NCBI RefSeq assembly: GCF_030019515.1
Contig: NZ_JASEEQ010000001.1
Location: 1 to 64,000, forward strand
DNA: 64,000 nucleotides
Direction: 5' to 3'
Source of the DNA: Nocardioides sp.
GTDB lineage: Bacteria; Actinomycetota; Actinomycetes; Propionibacteriales; Nocardioidaceae
This document shows, piece after piece, positions 25,379 to 34,016 of the stretch (positions within the stretch are counted from its first letter, which is position 1; every line of letters begins with the position of its first letter). The position numbers were made by a program, and so were the translations under genes. The notes under the pieces are model-generated. The model saw nothing but the letters and a program-made list of their open reading frames with translations, ran no database searches and was not told where the DNA came from.

Positions 25379-26176
25379 GTGGATCTCGAGCTTGACGGCA
25401 AGCGCGCCCTGGTAACGGGAGCGAGCAAGGGCATCGGACTGTCGCTGACGCGAGCGCTCGCGGAGCACGGCGTGCACGTCGTGGCCGCGAGCCGGTCCCG
25501 GACCAGGGAGCTCGCTGACCTCGTGGATGGGCTCGGCGTCGTCCACCAAGAGGTCGACCTCGGCTCCGAGGGGGGTGCGGCCCGGGCCGTGCAGCGCGTC
25601 GTGGACGAGTTCGGAGGGATCGACATCCTCATCAACAACGTCGGGTCGAGTGCGCCCGGAGCCGGGTTCCTGAGCCTCTCGGACGACGACTGGAATGCTG
25701 CCTGGGAGATCAACTTCCTCAGTGCGGTTCGAGCCTGTCGTTCCGCGGTCCCACTCATGGTGGATGCCGGCGGCGGGTCCATCGTCAACATCACCTCGCT
25801 GAACTCCCGGCAGCCTCATCCCATGGTCGTCGACTACGGGGTCACCAAGGCGGCACTCACCAACTTCACCAAGGCACTCTCGGAGGAGTTCGCGCCGCGT
25901 GGTGTCCGAGTCAACGCCATCGCGCCGGGCTTCGTGCGCACCCCGATGTGGACCGCGCCCGGAGGGTTCGGCGACCGTGTCGCCGAACTGACCGGCTCGC
26001 GGGACGCCTCCGACGCGATCGAGAAGGCCGCACCGGAAATGCTCGGAATCACGGTCGGTCGGTTCGCCGAGCCCGAGGAGCTGTGCGGGCTCGCCCTTCT
26101 CCTGGCCTCCGACCGCGGCGCCATGATGACCGGCTCGGAGTACCTCGTCGATGGAGGAGCGTCCAAGACGCTCTAG
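25379..26176 (+). CDS. SDR-family dehydrogenase
   Basis: This 265-residue SDR starts at a GTG (MDLELDGKRALVTG) seven bases after GGAGGAG. It has TGASKGIG, NNVGSSA, Ser in ITSLNS, the pair Tyr/Lys in YGVTKAAL, and the C-terminal YLVDGGASKTL. It is the last gene before the transporter promoter and lies 68 bases after the aldolase. Its substrate is unknown; gluconate-type or 3-oxoacyl-type reductases look similar. Confidence 0.84.
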   Translation: MDLELDGKRALVTGASKGIGLSLTRALAEHGVHVVAASRSRTRELADLVDGLGVVHQEVDLGSEGGAARAVQRVVDEFGGIDILINNVGSSAPGAGFLSLSDDDWNAAWEINFLSAVRACRSAVPLMVDAGGGSIVNITSLNSRQPHPMVVDYGVTKAALTNFTKALSEEFAPRGVRVNAIAPGFVRTPMWTAPGGFGDRVAELTGSRDASDAIEKAAPEMLGITVGRFAEPEELCGLALLLASDRGAMMTGSEYLVDGGASKTL

Positions 26177-26194
26177 AGAACCACGGACAGGCCC

Positions 26195-26253
26195 TTGACA
26201 CGGCCGAACACCAGCATGATGCTTTCACAACGCCGTTGCCAATTGCGCAACGA
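26195..26253 (+). promoter_or_regulatory. Promoter and operator-like block before the ABC transporter
   Basis: A consensus -35 TTGACA (26195-26200) is spaced 17 bases from a weak -10 (GATGCT, 26218-26223). It is followed by a 31-base block at 26223-26253 reading TTTCACAACG, three bases, TTGC, five bases, GCGCAACGA. The block matches the one at 15518-15548 in spacing and in 23 of 31 bases. The distance from -35 to block is 28 bases here and 29 there. Confidence 0.68.
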
Positions 26254-26269
26254 GGGATCGGAGGACCGC

Positions 26270-27901
26270 ATGAAGAAGAAAGCAAGGAGAGTCCGGGGAC
26301 TCGGACTCATGTCCCTGGTGTTGACCGGCGCCCTGGTGGCCGGCTGTTCCGCCACGGACCCGAATTCGTCGCCCGGCACGGGCGACGGACAGGCCGACCC
26401 GGACGCGGTGGTGAACGTCGCGCTCGGATCGGACATCGACCTTCTCGACCCGCACATGTTCCGGACCGATGCGGCCTACGTGGTCACCGCGAACGTCTAC
26501 GCCCCGCTGCTGCGCCAGCAGTTCGAGGAGGTTGACGGCGCGCTCCAGGGCACCGACGAGTACGAAGGTGGCCTCGCCGAGACCTGGGAGATCAGCGAGG
26601 ACGGACGGGAGGCGGTGTTCAACCTCCGCACCGACGCCGAGTTCGCGGACGGCACTCCTGTGACTTCCGCGGACGTCAAGTACACCTTCGAGCGCGCGAT
26701 GCTCGGCCCCGGCTACATCACGGCGCTCCTGCCGTTCGTGGGGATCGACAAGCCGGAGCAGATTGAGACTCCGGACGACCACACCGTGGTCCTGCGTCCC
26801 TCGTTCAAGAGCCCCCTGTTCGAGCGGTTCATGACTTTCCAGGTCTTCGGCGCGATCAACTCCGCCGAGGCCGAAAAGCACGCCACCGAGGACGACCCGT
26901 GGGCCACCGAGTGGATGAAGGACAACGTCACCCCCTCCGACGCCTACCAGGTCGCCGAGGTGGCTCGCGGTCGCGAGACCGTGCTCGAGCCCAACCCGAA
27001 CTACTGGGGGGCCGACGAGGTGAAGAACGGCGGCGTGCGGCTGCGCGTCGTGCCTGACCCGGACCAGCGGGTCCTGCTCCTGCGCAGTGGCGACGTCGAC
27101 CTCGTGGACAGCATCCCGCCGCGGCTAGTCCCGCAGCTGGAGGAGGACCCCGCGCTCAACGTGTTCCGGTTGCCCTCAAGCCGTATTACCTACCTCGGCA
27201 TGAACAACAAGATCGCGCCGTTCGACGACGAGCGCGTCCGCCAGGCGATCTCCTACGCCATCCCCTACCAGGACATCATCGACAAGGTGCAGTACGGCTA
27301 CGCGTCGTTGGCCAAGGGCCCGGTGCCGCCGGCGATGAGCTCCTCGGCCGGCGAGGAGCTGTGGCCCTACGAGACCAACGTCGAGAAGGCCAAGGAGCTC
27401 CTCGCGGAGGCCGGCGCGACGAACCTCAGCACCGAGTTCGTCGTCCGCCAGGCCATCCCTCAGGATGCCGAAGCGGCGGTCTTCATCCAGGACGCCCTGC
27501 GCGAGATCGGCATCGACGTGACGATCGAGCGCGTTCCCGACGCGGTCTACTTCCAGAGGCTCAACGAGCACTCCCTGCCGATGTTCCTGCACGACTGGTT
27601 CTCGTGGGGTGAGGATCCCTTCTTCCAGATGAGCTTCCTGCTGAAGAGCGGTGCGTTCACCAACTACGCCGACTACAGCAACCCCGAGTTCGACGCGCTC
27701 CTCGAGGAGGGCACCTTCGAACTCGACCCCGAGAAGCGTGCGGAGATCTCACGGCAGGCGCAGGAGATTGCGATCGAGGAGGCCCCGTGGGCGTTCCTCT
27801 ACTCGGCCGACTACATCGTGGCCGCGCGGCAGGGCGTCACCGGCGTGACCAGGCCGTTCGACCAGACCTTGCGCTTCGAACACCTCAGCAAGTCCGAGTG
27901 A
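26270..27901 (+). CDS. ABC transporter substrate-binding lipoprotein (peptide/opine type)
   Basis: This 543-residue family 5 solute-binding protein carries a lipoprotein signal: basic MKKKARRVRG, hydrophobic core, and lipobox ALVAGC with Cys26. Then come VNVALGSDIDLLDPHM, YAPLLRQQFEE, GLAETWEISEDGREAVFNLR and the domain I/II hinge. GGAGG precedes the ATG at 26270. Proteins of this group bind peptides, opines, nickel chelates or other nitrogenous solutes. It should deliver the locus substrate to the permeases encoded next. Confidence 0.92.
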   Translation: MKKKARRVRGLGLMSLVLTGALVAGCSATDPNSSPGTGDGQADPDAVVNVALGSDIDLLDPHMFRTDAAYVVTANVYAPLLRQQFEEVDGALQGTDEYEGGLAETWEISEDGREAVFNLRTDAEFADGTPVTSADVKYTFERAMLGPGYITALLPFVGIDKPEQIETPDDHTVVLRPSFKSPLFERFMTFQVFGAINSAEAEKHATEDDPWATEWMKDNVTPSDAYQVAEVARGRETVLEPNPNYWGADEVKNGGVRLRVVPDPDQRVLLLRSGDVDLVDSIPPRLVPQLEEDPALNVFRLPSSRITYLGMNNKIAPFDDERVRQAISYAIPYQDIIDKVQYGYASLAKGPVPPAMSSSAGEELWPYETNVEKAKELLAEAGATNLSTEFVVRQAIPQDAEAAVFIQDALREIGIDVTIERVPDAVYFQRLNEHSLPMFLHDWFSWGEDPFFQMSFLLKSGAFTNYADYSNPEFDALLEEGTFELDPEKRAEISRQAQEIAIEEAPWAFLYSADYIVAARQGVTGVTRPFDQTLRFEHLSKSE

Positions 27902-27907
27902 CCGCCG

Positions 27908-27945
27908 CTCCGGGCTGCCCGTCGAATTCGGCGCGCAGCCCGGAG
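27908..27945 (+). terminator. Hairpin between binding protein and permease genes
   Basis: CTCCGGGCTGC (27908-27918) pairs perfectly with GCAGCCCGGAG (27935-27945) across a 16-base loop. It has no T-tract. It may stabilise the binding-protein message or lower expression of the permease genes, as is common in such operons. Confidence 0.6.
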
Positions 27946-27984
27946 CCCTCGGTCACCCGTTAGACGGCAACACTGGAGGAAGCC

Positions 27985-29010
27985 ATGACTCGATACCTGA
28001 CTCGCCGGGCGGCAACGACGGCGCTGACGTTGTTCGGCATCGTCGTTGTGGTCTTCTTCGTCGTGCGGATCCTTCCCGGGGACGCAGCCGTGCTCAGGGC
28101 CGGACCGTACGCCGACGCGGCGCGCCTGGCCGAGGTTCGCGAGCAGTACGGCCTCAATGACTCACTGCTCGAGCAGTTCTGGACGTACCTGTCCGGCGTG
28201 ATCCAGGGCGACCTCGGCACGTCGACCGTCTCAAACGGATCGGTGACTGCGGAACTCCTTCAGCGGCTCCCTGCTTCGCTCGAGCTGGGTCTCTACGCCG
28301 TCTTCCTGGCGTGCCTGATCGGCATCCCGATGGGGATCGTCGCTGCGTCGCGCCAAGGCGGGTGGATCGACCGGTTCACGCGCGCCGGGGTGATCATGGG
28401 CTCCTCCATGGCGCTGTTCTGGCTGGGGCTGCTGCTGATCTACTTCTTCTACTCGCGGCTGGGCTGGTTCCCGGCCCCCATCGACCGGCTGCCGGTCGCT
28501 GCGGAGCCGCCGCCGCACCTCACTGGGCTGTTCACCGTCGACGCTCTGCTGACCGGGCAGCCCGACCTGGCGTGGACCGCGGCCCGTTCCCTTATGCTGC
28601 CGGTCCTGACTCTCACCGTCGTCCTGGTGGCGCCGGTGATGAAGATGGTGCGCCAGTCGATGATCGAGACGTTGCGCTCGGACTACGTGAGGACCGCCCG
28701 GGCCATGGGCATAAAGGAGCGCGACGTCCTGGTCCGCGACGGCTTCCGCAACGCGATGCTGCCGGTGATCACCGCGATCGGGATCGTCTTCGGCTACATG
28801 CTCGGAGGCAACATCATCGTTGAGACGTTGTTCGCCTGGCCGGGGATCGGGCGCTATGCCTACCAGTCGATCCAGAACAACGACCTCGAGGCACTGCAGG
28901 GGTTCGTGATCCTCGTCGGGGTCCTCTATGTGCTGCTGAACGTACTGATCGACGTGCTGTACGGGCTCGTCGACCCACGGATACGTATTGGAGCGAGAGC
29001 CAAGTCATGA
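27985..29010 (+). CDS. ABC transporter permease (DppB-like)
   Basis: This 341-residue inner-membrane protein has six predicted membrane spans, starting with TALTLFGIVVVVFFVVRILP. The cytoplasmic EAA loop reads RTARAMGIKERDVLVRDGFR, followed by NAMLPVITAIG and GGNIIVETLFAWPGIGRY, all typical of DppB. A GGAGG lies before the ATG. It pairs with the next gene to form the channel of a Dpp-type importer and overlaps it by four bases. Confidence 0.92.
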   Translation: MTRYLTRRAATTALTLFGIVVVVFFVVRILPGDAAVLRAGPYADAARLAEVREQYGLNDSLLEQFWTYLSGVIQGDLGTSTVSNGSVTAELLQRLPASLELGLYAVFLACLIGIPMGIVAASRQGGWIDRFTRAGVIMGSSMALFWLGLLLIYFFYSRLGWFPAPIDRLPVAAEPPPHLTGLFTVDALLTGQPDLAWTAARSLMLPVLTLTVVLVAPVMKMVRQSMIETLRSDYVRTARAMGIKERDVLVRDGFRNAMLPVITAIGIVFGYMLGGNIIVETLFAWPGIGRYAYQSIQNNDLEALQGFVILVGVLYVLLNVLIDVLYGLVDPRIRIGARAKS

Positions 29011-29873
29011 GTTCTCCAGTTGTCGCCGCGGCCAGCGTCTCCCGGCCACGGGGAAGAAACGCGCAGGTGCTCTCGCTCCTCCGGCGCTACCCGATGGCCA
29101 GCATCGGGGTCGTGATCATGTCGGTCTACGCGCTGACGGCGATCTTCGGCCCGCTGTTCGTGGGTGACCCGCTGAGCACGTCCCCGAGTGACGCGCTCGC
29201 CCCGCCCAGCTCCGAGCACTACTTCGGCACCGACCGTTTCGGGCGGGACGTGTTCACCAGGGCAGTGATCGCCGCCCGGCTCGACGTCGTCGTAGGCATC
29301 GTGATCGCCCTCATCGCGGCCATCGCCGGATCCCTCATCGGGGTGGTCGCGGGCTACTTCGGCGGGGCCTTCGACGAGGTGGTCATGCGAGTCACCGACG
29401 TCGTTCTCGCCTTCCCCGGCTTCGTCCTGGCGCTGATCCTGGTCGCCGCACTCGGCGACAGCATCCCGAACGTCGTGATCGCTGTGGCGATCGCGTACAC
29501 GCCGTACTTCATCCGACTGGTCCGAGCGCGGGCTCTCGCCGAGCGGGAGCGCGAGTACGTCGACGCGGCGACGCTCGCCGGCAACGGCCGATGGCAGATT
29601 GCCTTCCGCCACGTGCTGCCCAACAGCCTGACACCGGCGTACACGCAGGCCGCGCTGGTGGCTGGGTGGGCCGTCCTCGACGTGGCCGGCCTGGCTTTCC
29701 TGGGAATCGGGATCCAACCCCCGACCGCGGAGTGGGGAGTCATGGTCGCCGAGGGCGCCAACGACGTCATGACCGGAGCCTGGTGGACCGCGCTCTTCCC
29801 CGGCGCCCTCATCGTGGCGCTGGCGCTGGCCTTCCAGCTGATCGGCGACGACCTGCAGGGAGAGAAGCGATGA
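29007..29873 (+). CDS. ABC transporter permease (DppC-like)
   Basis: This 288-residue membrane protein has a short cytoplasmic N-terminus, a first span from about residue 32, and the DppC signature HYFGTDRFGRDVFTRAVIAA. The EAA loop reads YVDAATLAGNGRWQIAFRHV. It overlaps both neighbours by four bases (ATGA). With the DppB-like protein it forms the translocation path. Confidence 0.92.
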   Translation: MSSPVVAAASVSRPRGRNAQVLSLLRRYPMASIGVVIMSVYALTAIFGPLFVGDPLSTSPSDALAPPSSEHYFGTDRFGRDVFTRAVIAARLDVVVGIVIALIAAIAGSLIGVVAGYFGGAFDEVVMRVTDVVLAFPGFVLALILVAALGDSIPNVVIAVAIAYTPYFIRLVRARALAEREREYVDAATLAGNGRWQIAFRHVLPNSLTPAYTQAALVAGWAVLDVAGLAFLGIGIQPPTAEWGVMVAEGANDVMTGAWWTALFPGALIVALALAFQLIGDDLQGEKR

Positions 29874-30844
29874 GTCTCCTCGACGTCCGTGGTCTGAGCG
29901 TCGGCATCGCCGGCAAGGAGGAACTGCTGCTTCGCGACGTGACGCTGTCCCTGCAACCTGGCGAGATCCAGGGCGTGGTCGGGGAGTCCGGCTCCGGCAA
30001 GACCATGGCCTCGCTGGCGCTGCTCGGGCTGCTCCCGCCGTCGGTCGAGCTGCGCGGCGGGACGGCCGCGATCGGGGGCCGGACGGTGTTGGACGCCAGC
30101 CGTCGCGGAGTGACGCGACAGGTCGGTGACCTCACGATGGTCTTCCAGAACCCCCGGGGCGCGCTGAACCCGACGATGAAGGTCGGCCATCAGGTTCGCC
30201 GAGTGCTGACCAAGGTCCGCGGCAAGTCGAAGGGCGAGGCGACGACGGAGACGGTTGCCCTGCTGCGCAGGGTCGGCATCCCCGGCGCCGAGCGAGTCGC
30301 AGGTTCCTATCCTCACCAGCTCTCCGGTGGCATGTGCCAGCGAGTTGTGATCGCCATGGCGCTCGCGTACCGGCCGCGCGTGCTCATCGCCGACGAGCCG
30401 ACCACCGGGCTCGACGTCACCGTGCAGGCCCAGATCTTCGACCTGCTGCGGGAACTGGTCGAGGAGACGAATTGCGGGGTCTTGTTCATCACGCACGATC
30501 TCGGCGCGGTGGCGGAGATGTGTGACCGCGTCTCGGTGCTGTACGCCGGGCAGCTCATGGAGACCGGGACCACGATCGAGACCTTCGAGCAACCGCGTCA
30601 TCCCTACACCCGGTTCCTCCTGGAGTCTCTCAGCCCGCAGGAGAGCAGCCGGCTGACCAGCACGGAGGAGGCGGGCGTTGACTTCTCGCTCCCGGGTTGC
30701 CGGTTCGCGCACCGGTGCGCGCACGCCTTCGAGCGCTGTTCCGACTTCCCGCAACTCTTCCAGGCAGGACCCCAGCACCTCTACTCATGTTTCCTCGGTG
30801 AGGAGGAAGACGATGTCGCTGCTCAGCGTTCGCAACTTGCATAA
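29870..30844 (+). CDS. ABC transporter ATPase (DppD-like)
   Basis: This 324-residue ATPase has Walker A GESGSGKTM, a Q-loop in VFQNPRGALNP, the signature LSGGMCQRV (usually LSGGMRQRV), Walker B VLIADEPTTGLD, and the H-loop FITHDLG. The C-terminal oligopeptide-transporter domain has the Cys-rich segment CRFAHRCAHAFERC, which in relatives binds an iron-sulfur cluster. It overlaps the next ATPase gene by 32 bases. Confidence 0.92.
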   Translation: MSLLDVRGLSVGIAGKEELLLRDVTLSLQPGEIQGVVGESGSGKTMASLALLGLLPPSVELRGGTAAIGGRTVLDASRRGVTRQVGDLTMVFQNPRGALNPTMKVGHQVRRVLTKVRGKSKGEATTETVALLRRVGIPGAERVAGSYPHQLSGGMCQRVVIAMALAYRPRVLIADEPTTGLDVTVQAQIFDLLRELVEETNCGVLFITHDLGAVAEMCDRVSVLYAGQLMETGTTIETFEQPRHPYTRFLLESLSPQESSRLTSTEEAGVDFSLPGCRFAHRCAHAFERCSDFPQLFQAGPQHLYSCFLGEEEDDVAAQRSQLA

Positions 30845-31787
30845 GACCTACGGATCCGGAGCCCGCGCCCTCCCGGCGGTCCGAGGGGTCAGTCTTGACG
30901 TGGCGGCAGGCGAGACCCTGGCCCTGGTCGGAGAGTCGGGATGCGGCAAGTCGTCGACCGCCCGCATCGTGGTGGGGCTTGCTCAGCCGACCAGCGGGTC
31001 CGTCAGCCTGGCCGGCGAGGACCTGCACGCCCGGGTGCACGACCGTGAGGTCCGCCGACGGGCCCAGATGGTGTTCCAGCACCCGGACCAGTCGCTCAAC
31101 CCGCACTTCACCGTTGCCAGGACGGTCGCCGAGCCCGCGCGCCTCCTCGTTGGCGGGCGCGACATCGAGGACCGTGTGGTCGAGGCGCTGAGGACCGTCG
31201 GGCTCGGGCCGGAGTACCGCGCGCGACGCCCGCGTGAGCTCTCGGGCGGCCAGCAGCAGCGGGTCGCCATCGCACGTGCCCTGATCTGCGACCCCGAGCT
31301 CGTCGTCCTGGACGAGCCGACGGCCAGCCTCGACCAGTCGGTGCGGTCGCGCGTGGTGGCGCTGCTGGAACGAGTGCAACAGGAACGGCAGGTGGGCTAC
31401 CTCTTCATCAGCCACGACCTCACCACGGTGCGGCGGATCGCTCACCGGGTGGCGGTGATGTACCTCGGGAGGATCGTCGAGGTCGCGCCCACCGAAGAGC
31501 TGTTCGAGAACCCGCAGCACCCCTACACGAGGGCGCTGCTTGCTGCGGCGCCGGTCCCGGACCCGCGGCGGCGCAAGCGTGTCGTACCCCTGCGGGGCGA
31601 GACTCCCAGCGCGTCGGACTTGCCCACCGGGTGCTCGTTCCAGAGCCGGTGCCCGCTCGTGCACGACCGGTGCCGCACGACGCAGCCTCAGCTGGAGCCA
31701 CTGGCTCCCGACCACGCTGCCGAATGCTTCGCGGTGGCGTCGCGCCCTGAGCACTTGGGAGTCGTCGGTTCCGACGGACGTCCCTAA
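30813..31787 (+). CDS. ABC transporter ATPase (DppF-like)
   Basis: This 324-residue ATPase has Walker [11 protein letters not shown]-loop [11 protein letters not shown], signature LSGGQQQRV, Walker [13 protein letters not shown] and H-loop FISHDLT. The C-terminal extension contains [21 protein letters not shown] precedes the ATG at 30813, inside the end of the DppD-like gene. The two ATPases should form a heterodimer driving import. Confidence 0.92.
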   Translation: MSLLSVRNLHKTYGSGARALPAVRGVSLDVAAGETLALVGESGCGKSSTARIVVGLAQPTSGSVSLAGEDLHARVHDREVRRRAQMVFQHPDQSLNPHFTVARTVAEPARLLVGGRDIEDRVVEALRTVGLGPEYRARRPRELSGGQQQRVAIARALICDPELVVLDEPTASLDQSVRSRVVALLERVQQERQVGYLFISHDLTTVRRIAHRVAVMYLGRIVEVAPTEELFENPQHPYTRALLAAAPVPDPRRRKRVVPLRGETPSASDLPTGCSFQSRCPLVHDRCRTTQPQLEPLAPDHAAECFAVASRPEHLGVVGSDGRP

Positions 31788-31847
31788 CAGCGGCTCGGTG
31801 CTCCGCCTGGCCAGTACACTTGTGCGACGTCGATGGGAGGTTGTCAT

Positions 31848-32594
31848 TTGAGTCAGAGCTTGGAGCGCGCAGTGCTCCTCATCGAGGAGCTCTCGAAGCG
31901 GCCGCAGCGCCTGGGGGAGCTGGCTGAAGTGCTTGGCACGCACAAGTCGACTGTCCTCCGCACGCTGCAGTTGCTCGAAAGGTACGGTTGGGTGCGCCGC
32001 GAGGGGGACCTCCCGGTGTTCTCCCTCGGCCTGCGGCTCGTCGGGCTCTCGAACTCGATCCTGGACGACCTCGATATCCGGAAGGTGGCCCGTCCCCAGC
32101 TGGACCGGCTCGGCTCCGGAACCAAGGAGACGGTGCACCTCGGGGTGATGGACGGTACCGAGATGGTGTATCTCGACAAGGTCGAGAGCGTGCACCCGGT
32201 GCGGATGTACTCGCGCATCGGGGCGCGGGCGCCGCTGCATTGCACCGGAGTGGGAAAGGTGCTGCTGGCGTACACACCCGTCGAGGACTGGCCCGCTCTT
32301 GAGCTGCGGCGATTCACCGACCGGACCATTGTCGACCGTGAAGACTTGGTCGATGCGGGTGCGGACATCCGGGGTCGGGGCTGGGGCTGGGACGAGGAGG
32401 AGCACGAAGATGGTGTGCGGTGCATCGCCGCGCCCGTGTTCGGGCCTGACCACGAGATCATGGCGGCGGTCAGTGTGTCGGTCCCGACCAGCAGGCTCAG
32501 CGCCAAGCAGCTCCGGTCCCACGTCAGCCTCCTGCTCGACGTCACCGGCCGGATCAGCGCGAGTTTGGGCGGCGCCGCTCCAGTCAGCGTTTGA
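31848..32594 (+). CDS. IclR-family transcriptional regulator
   Basis: This 248-residue regulator uses a TTG start (31848) placed seven bases after GGGAGG; the ATG at 31833 would leave no room for a ribosome binding site. It has the N-terminal winged helix (LGELAEVLGTHKSTVLRTLQ, then YGWVRREGD) and the C-terminal effector domain with YSRIGARAPLHCTGVGKVLLAY and DEEEHEDGVRCIAAPVFG. IclR proteins sense small acids or related metabolites. Being the only regulator in the locus, it is the likely binder of the shared block at 15518 and 26223. A possible own -10 is TACACT at 31814-31819. Confidence 0.9.
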   Translation: MSQSLERAVLLIEELSKRPQRLGELAEVLGTHKSTVLRTLQLLERYGWVRREGDLPVFSLGLRLVGLSNSILDDLDIRKVARPQLDRLGSGTKETVHLGVMDGTEMVYLDKVESVHPVRMYSRIGARAPLHCTGVGKVLLAYTPVEDWPALELRRFTDRTIVDREDLVDAGADIRGRGWGWDEEEHEDGVRCIAAPVFGPDHEIMAAVSVSVPTSRLSAKQLRSHVSLLLDVTGRISASLGGAAPVSV

Positions 32595-33151
32595 CGCTCC
32601 GGCGTAGAGCGTTCGGTCCCAGTGGGACGTGGACGGACCCCTGTGGTGAGAGGCTCCCAGGCGCGCGGCGCAGGCGAGTGAGACGGGGGCTCGGCTGCGG
32701 GATTGGATCCGCGTCCATTTACGGTCCACAAACACTCAGAACCCATTCGGCAGCCGACGGGTCTCCTGAGGTCTGGAAGCAAGGGCGATTCCCTTGTCAC
32801 ATCGAGGTATTCGGCAGTTTCCGTGTCTTGCCAATAGCATTCGCGACCCTCGAGGGCGTCCAGAGGGTTCCGGTTCAAATCCCCGGCGCGTATCGATCCG
32901 ACTCCGCCGTGTGAACTGAGACTGGGGGAGTGCTTCTGCGTCTCGGATCAGTACGGGATATACCTGCGCGGGGGAGAATCATCGGACGGCCTTGTGGGAC
33001 CTGTTGGAGGGACGAAGTCCCTGACCTGGACCGTCGTCAATCGAGGTTCCTCCTGCGAACGTCAGAATGCTTGATATGAGCGGGCGCAGCACCTCGCCGA
33101 GAAGCCGCGCCTCCGGACGACTCTCGGGGCACGGGGTCACAATGAAGGGAG
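32595..33151. other. Non-coding stretch after the IclR gene
   Basis: I see no supported gene in these 557 bases. A small hairpin (CAAGGG at 32780-32785 with CCCTTG at 32791-32796) could end the IclR transcript. GGTTCAAATCC near 32870-32882 resembles a tRNA T-loop, but the flanking bases do not pair as a T-stem. The base composition is lower in GC than its neighbours, which fits island DNA next to an IS. Confidence 0.5.
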
Positions 33152-33206
33152 TGTCGCTGACGCTCGGAAAGTGAGCACTTTCGACGCTCGAAAAGTGAGC
33201 AGGTCT

Positions 33207-34016
33207 TCAGTGTGCCGTGTTCTCGGCTCGTGCTGAGGGCAGGGTGTCGATCCCGGTGTTTCGGAGCCGGTGGGATGAGCCCTTGAGGGTGATGACCTCG
33301 GCGTGGTGGACGATGCGGTCGATCATGGCTGCGGCGACGACCTGGTCTCCGAACACGTCGCCCCAGCGGGCGAAGGGCAGGTTGCTGGTCAGGATCAGCG
33401 AGGCGTGTTCGTAGCGGGACGAGACGAGCTGGAAGAACAGGTTCGCGGCGTCTTGCTCGAAGGGGATGTAGCCGACCTCGTCGACGATGAGGAGTCCGTA
33501 GCGGCTGAGCCGGGTGAGCTCCTCGGCCAGGCGGCCGTCGTGGTGGGCGGTTTGCAACCGGGTGACCCACTCAGTGGCGGTGGCGAACAGGACCCGGTGT
33601 CCTGCTTGGGCGGCTTTGATGCCGAGCCCGATCGCGAGGTGGGTCTTGCCCGTCCCGGGTGGTCCGAGCAGGACCACGTTCTCGGCCTTGGTCAGGAACG
33701 TGCCGGTGGCCAGATGCGCGATGAGGTCGCGCTTGAGCCCTGGCTGGTGGTCGAAGACGAAGTCCTCGATCGTCTTGGCCGTCCCGAACCCTGCCGCACT
33801 GGTCCGCAACTGTGCACCGGAGGCGTCACGGGCGGATACCTCGCGGTCCAACACCGCGGCCAGGTACTCCTCATGAGACCAGCCTGCGTCGCGGGCCTGG
33901 TCACCGAGCCGGGTTGCTGCCTCCCGGATCCGGGGTGCCTTCAACGCCCGGGCGAGGAAGTCGATCTGCTTGGTGATCCTCTCGGCGTCCTTGGTCGCCT
34001 TCGCGGTGGGTGTCAT
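33207..34016 (-). CDS. istB: IS21 helper ATPase IstB
   Basis: This 269-residue AAA+ protein has Walker A LLGPPGTGKTHLA, Walker B GLLIVDEVGYIPF, and the sensor region ILTSNLPFARWGDVF. It assists the IstA transposase in target selection. The start overlaps the istA stop by four bases, as in other IS21 elements. The frame appears intact. Confidence 0.92.
   Translation of the reverse strand: MTPTAKATKDAERITKQIDFLARALKAPRIREAATRLGDQARDAGWSHEEYLAAVLDREVSARDASGAQLRTSAAGFGTAKTIEDFVFDHQPGLKRDLIAHLATGTFLTKAENVVLLGPPGTGKTHLAIGLGIKAAQAGHRVLFATATEWVTRLQTAHHDGRLAEELTRLSRYGLLIVDEVGYIPFEQDAANLFFQLVSSRYEHASLILTSNLPFARWGDVFGDQVVAAAMIDRIVHHAEVITLKGSSHRLRNTGIDTLPSARAENTAH

Noticed and set aside
32868-32890. tRNA-like GGTTCAAATCC after the IclR gene
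   Set aside because: The bases around the loop do not form a five-base T-stem and no acceptor or anticodon arm can be drawn.
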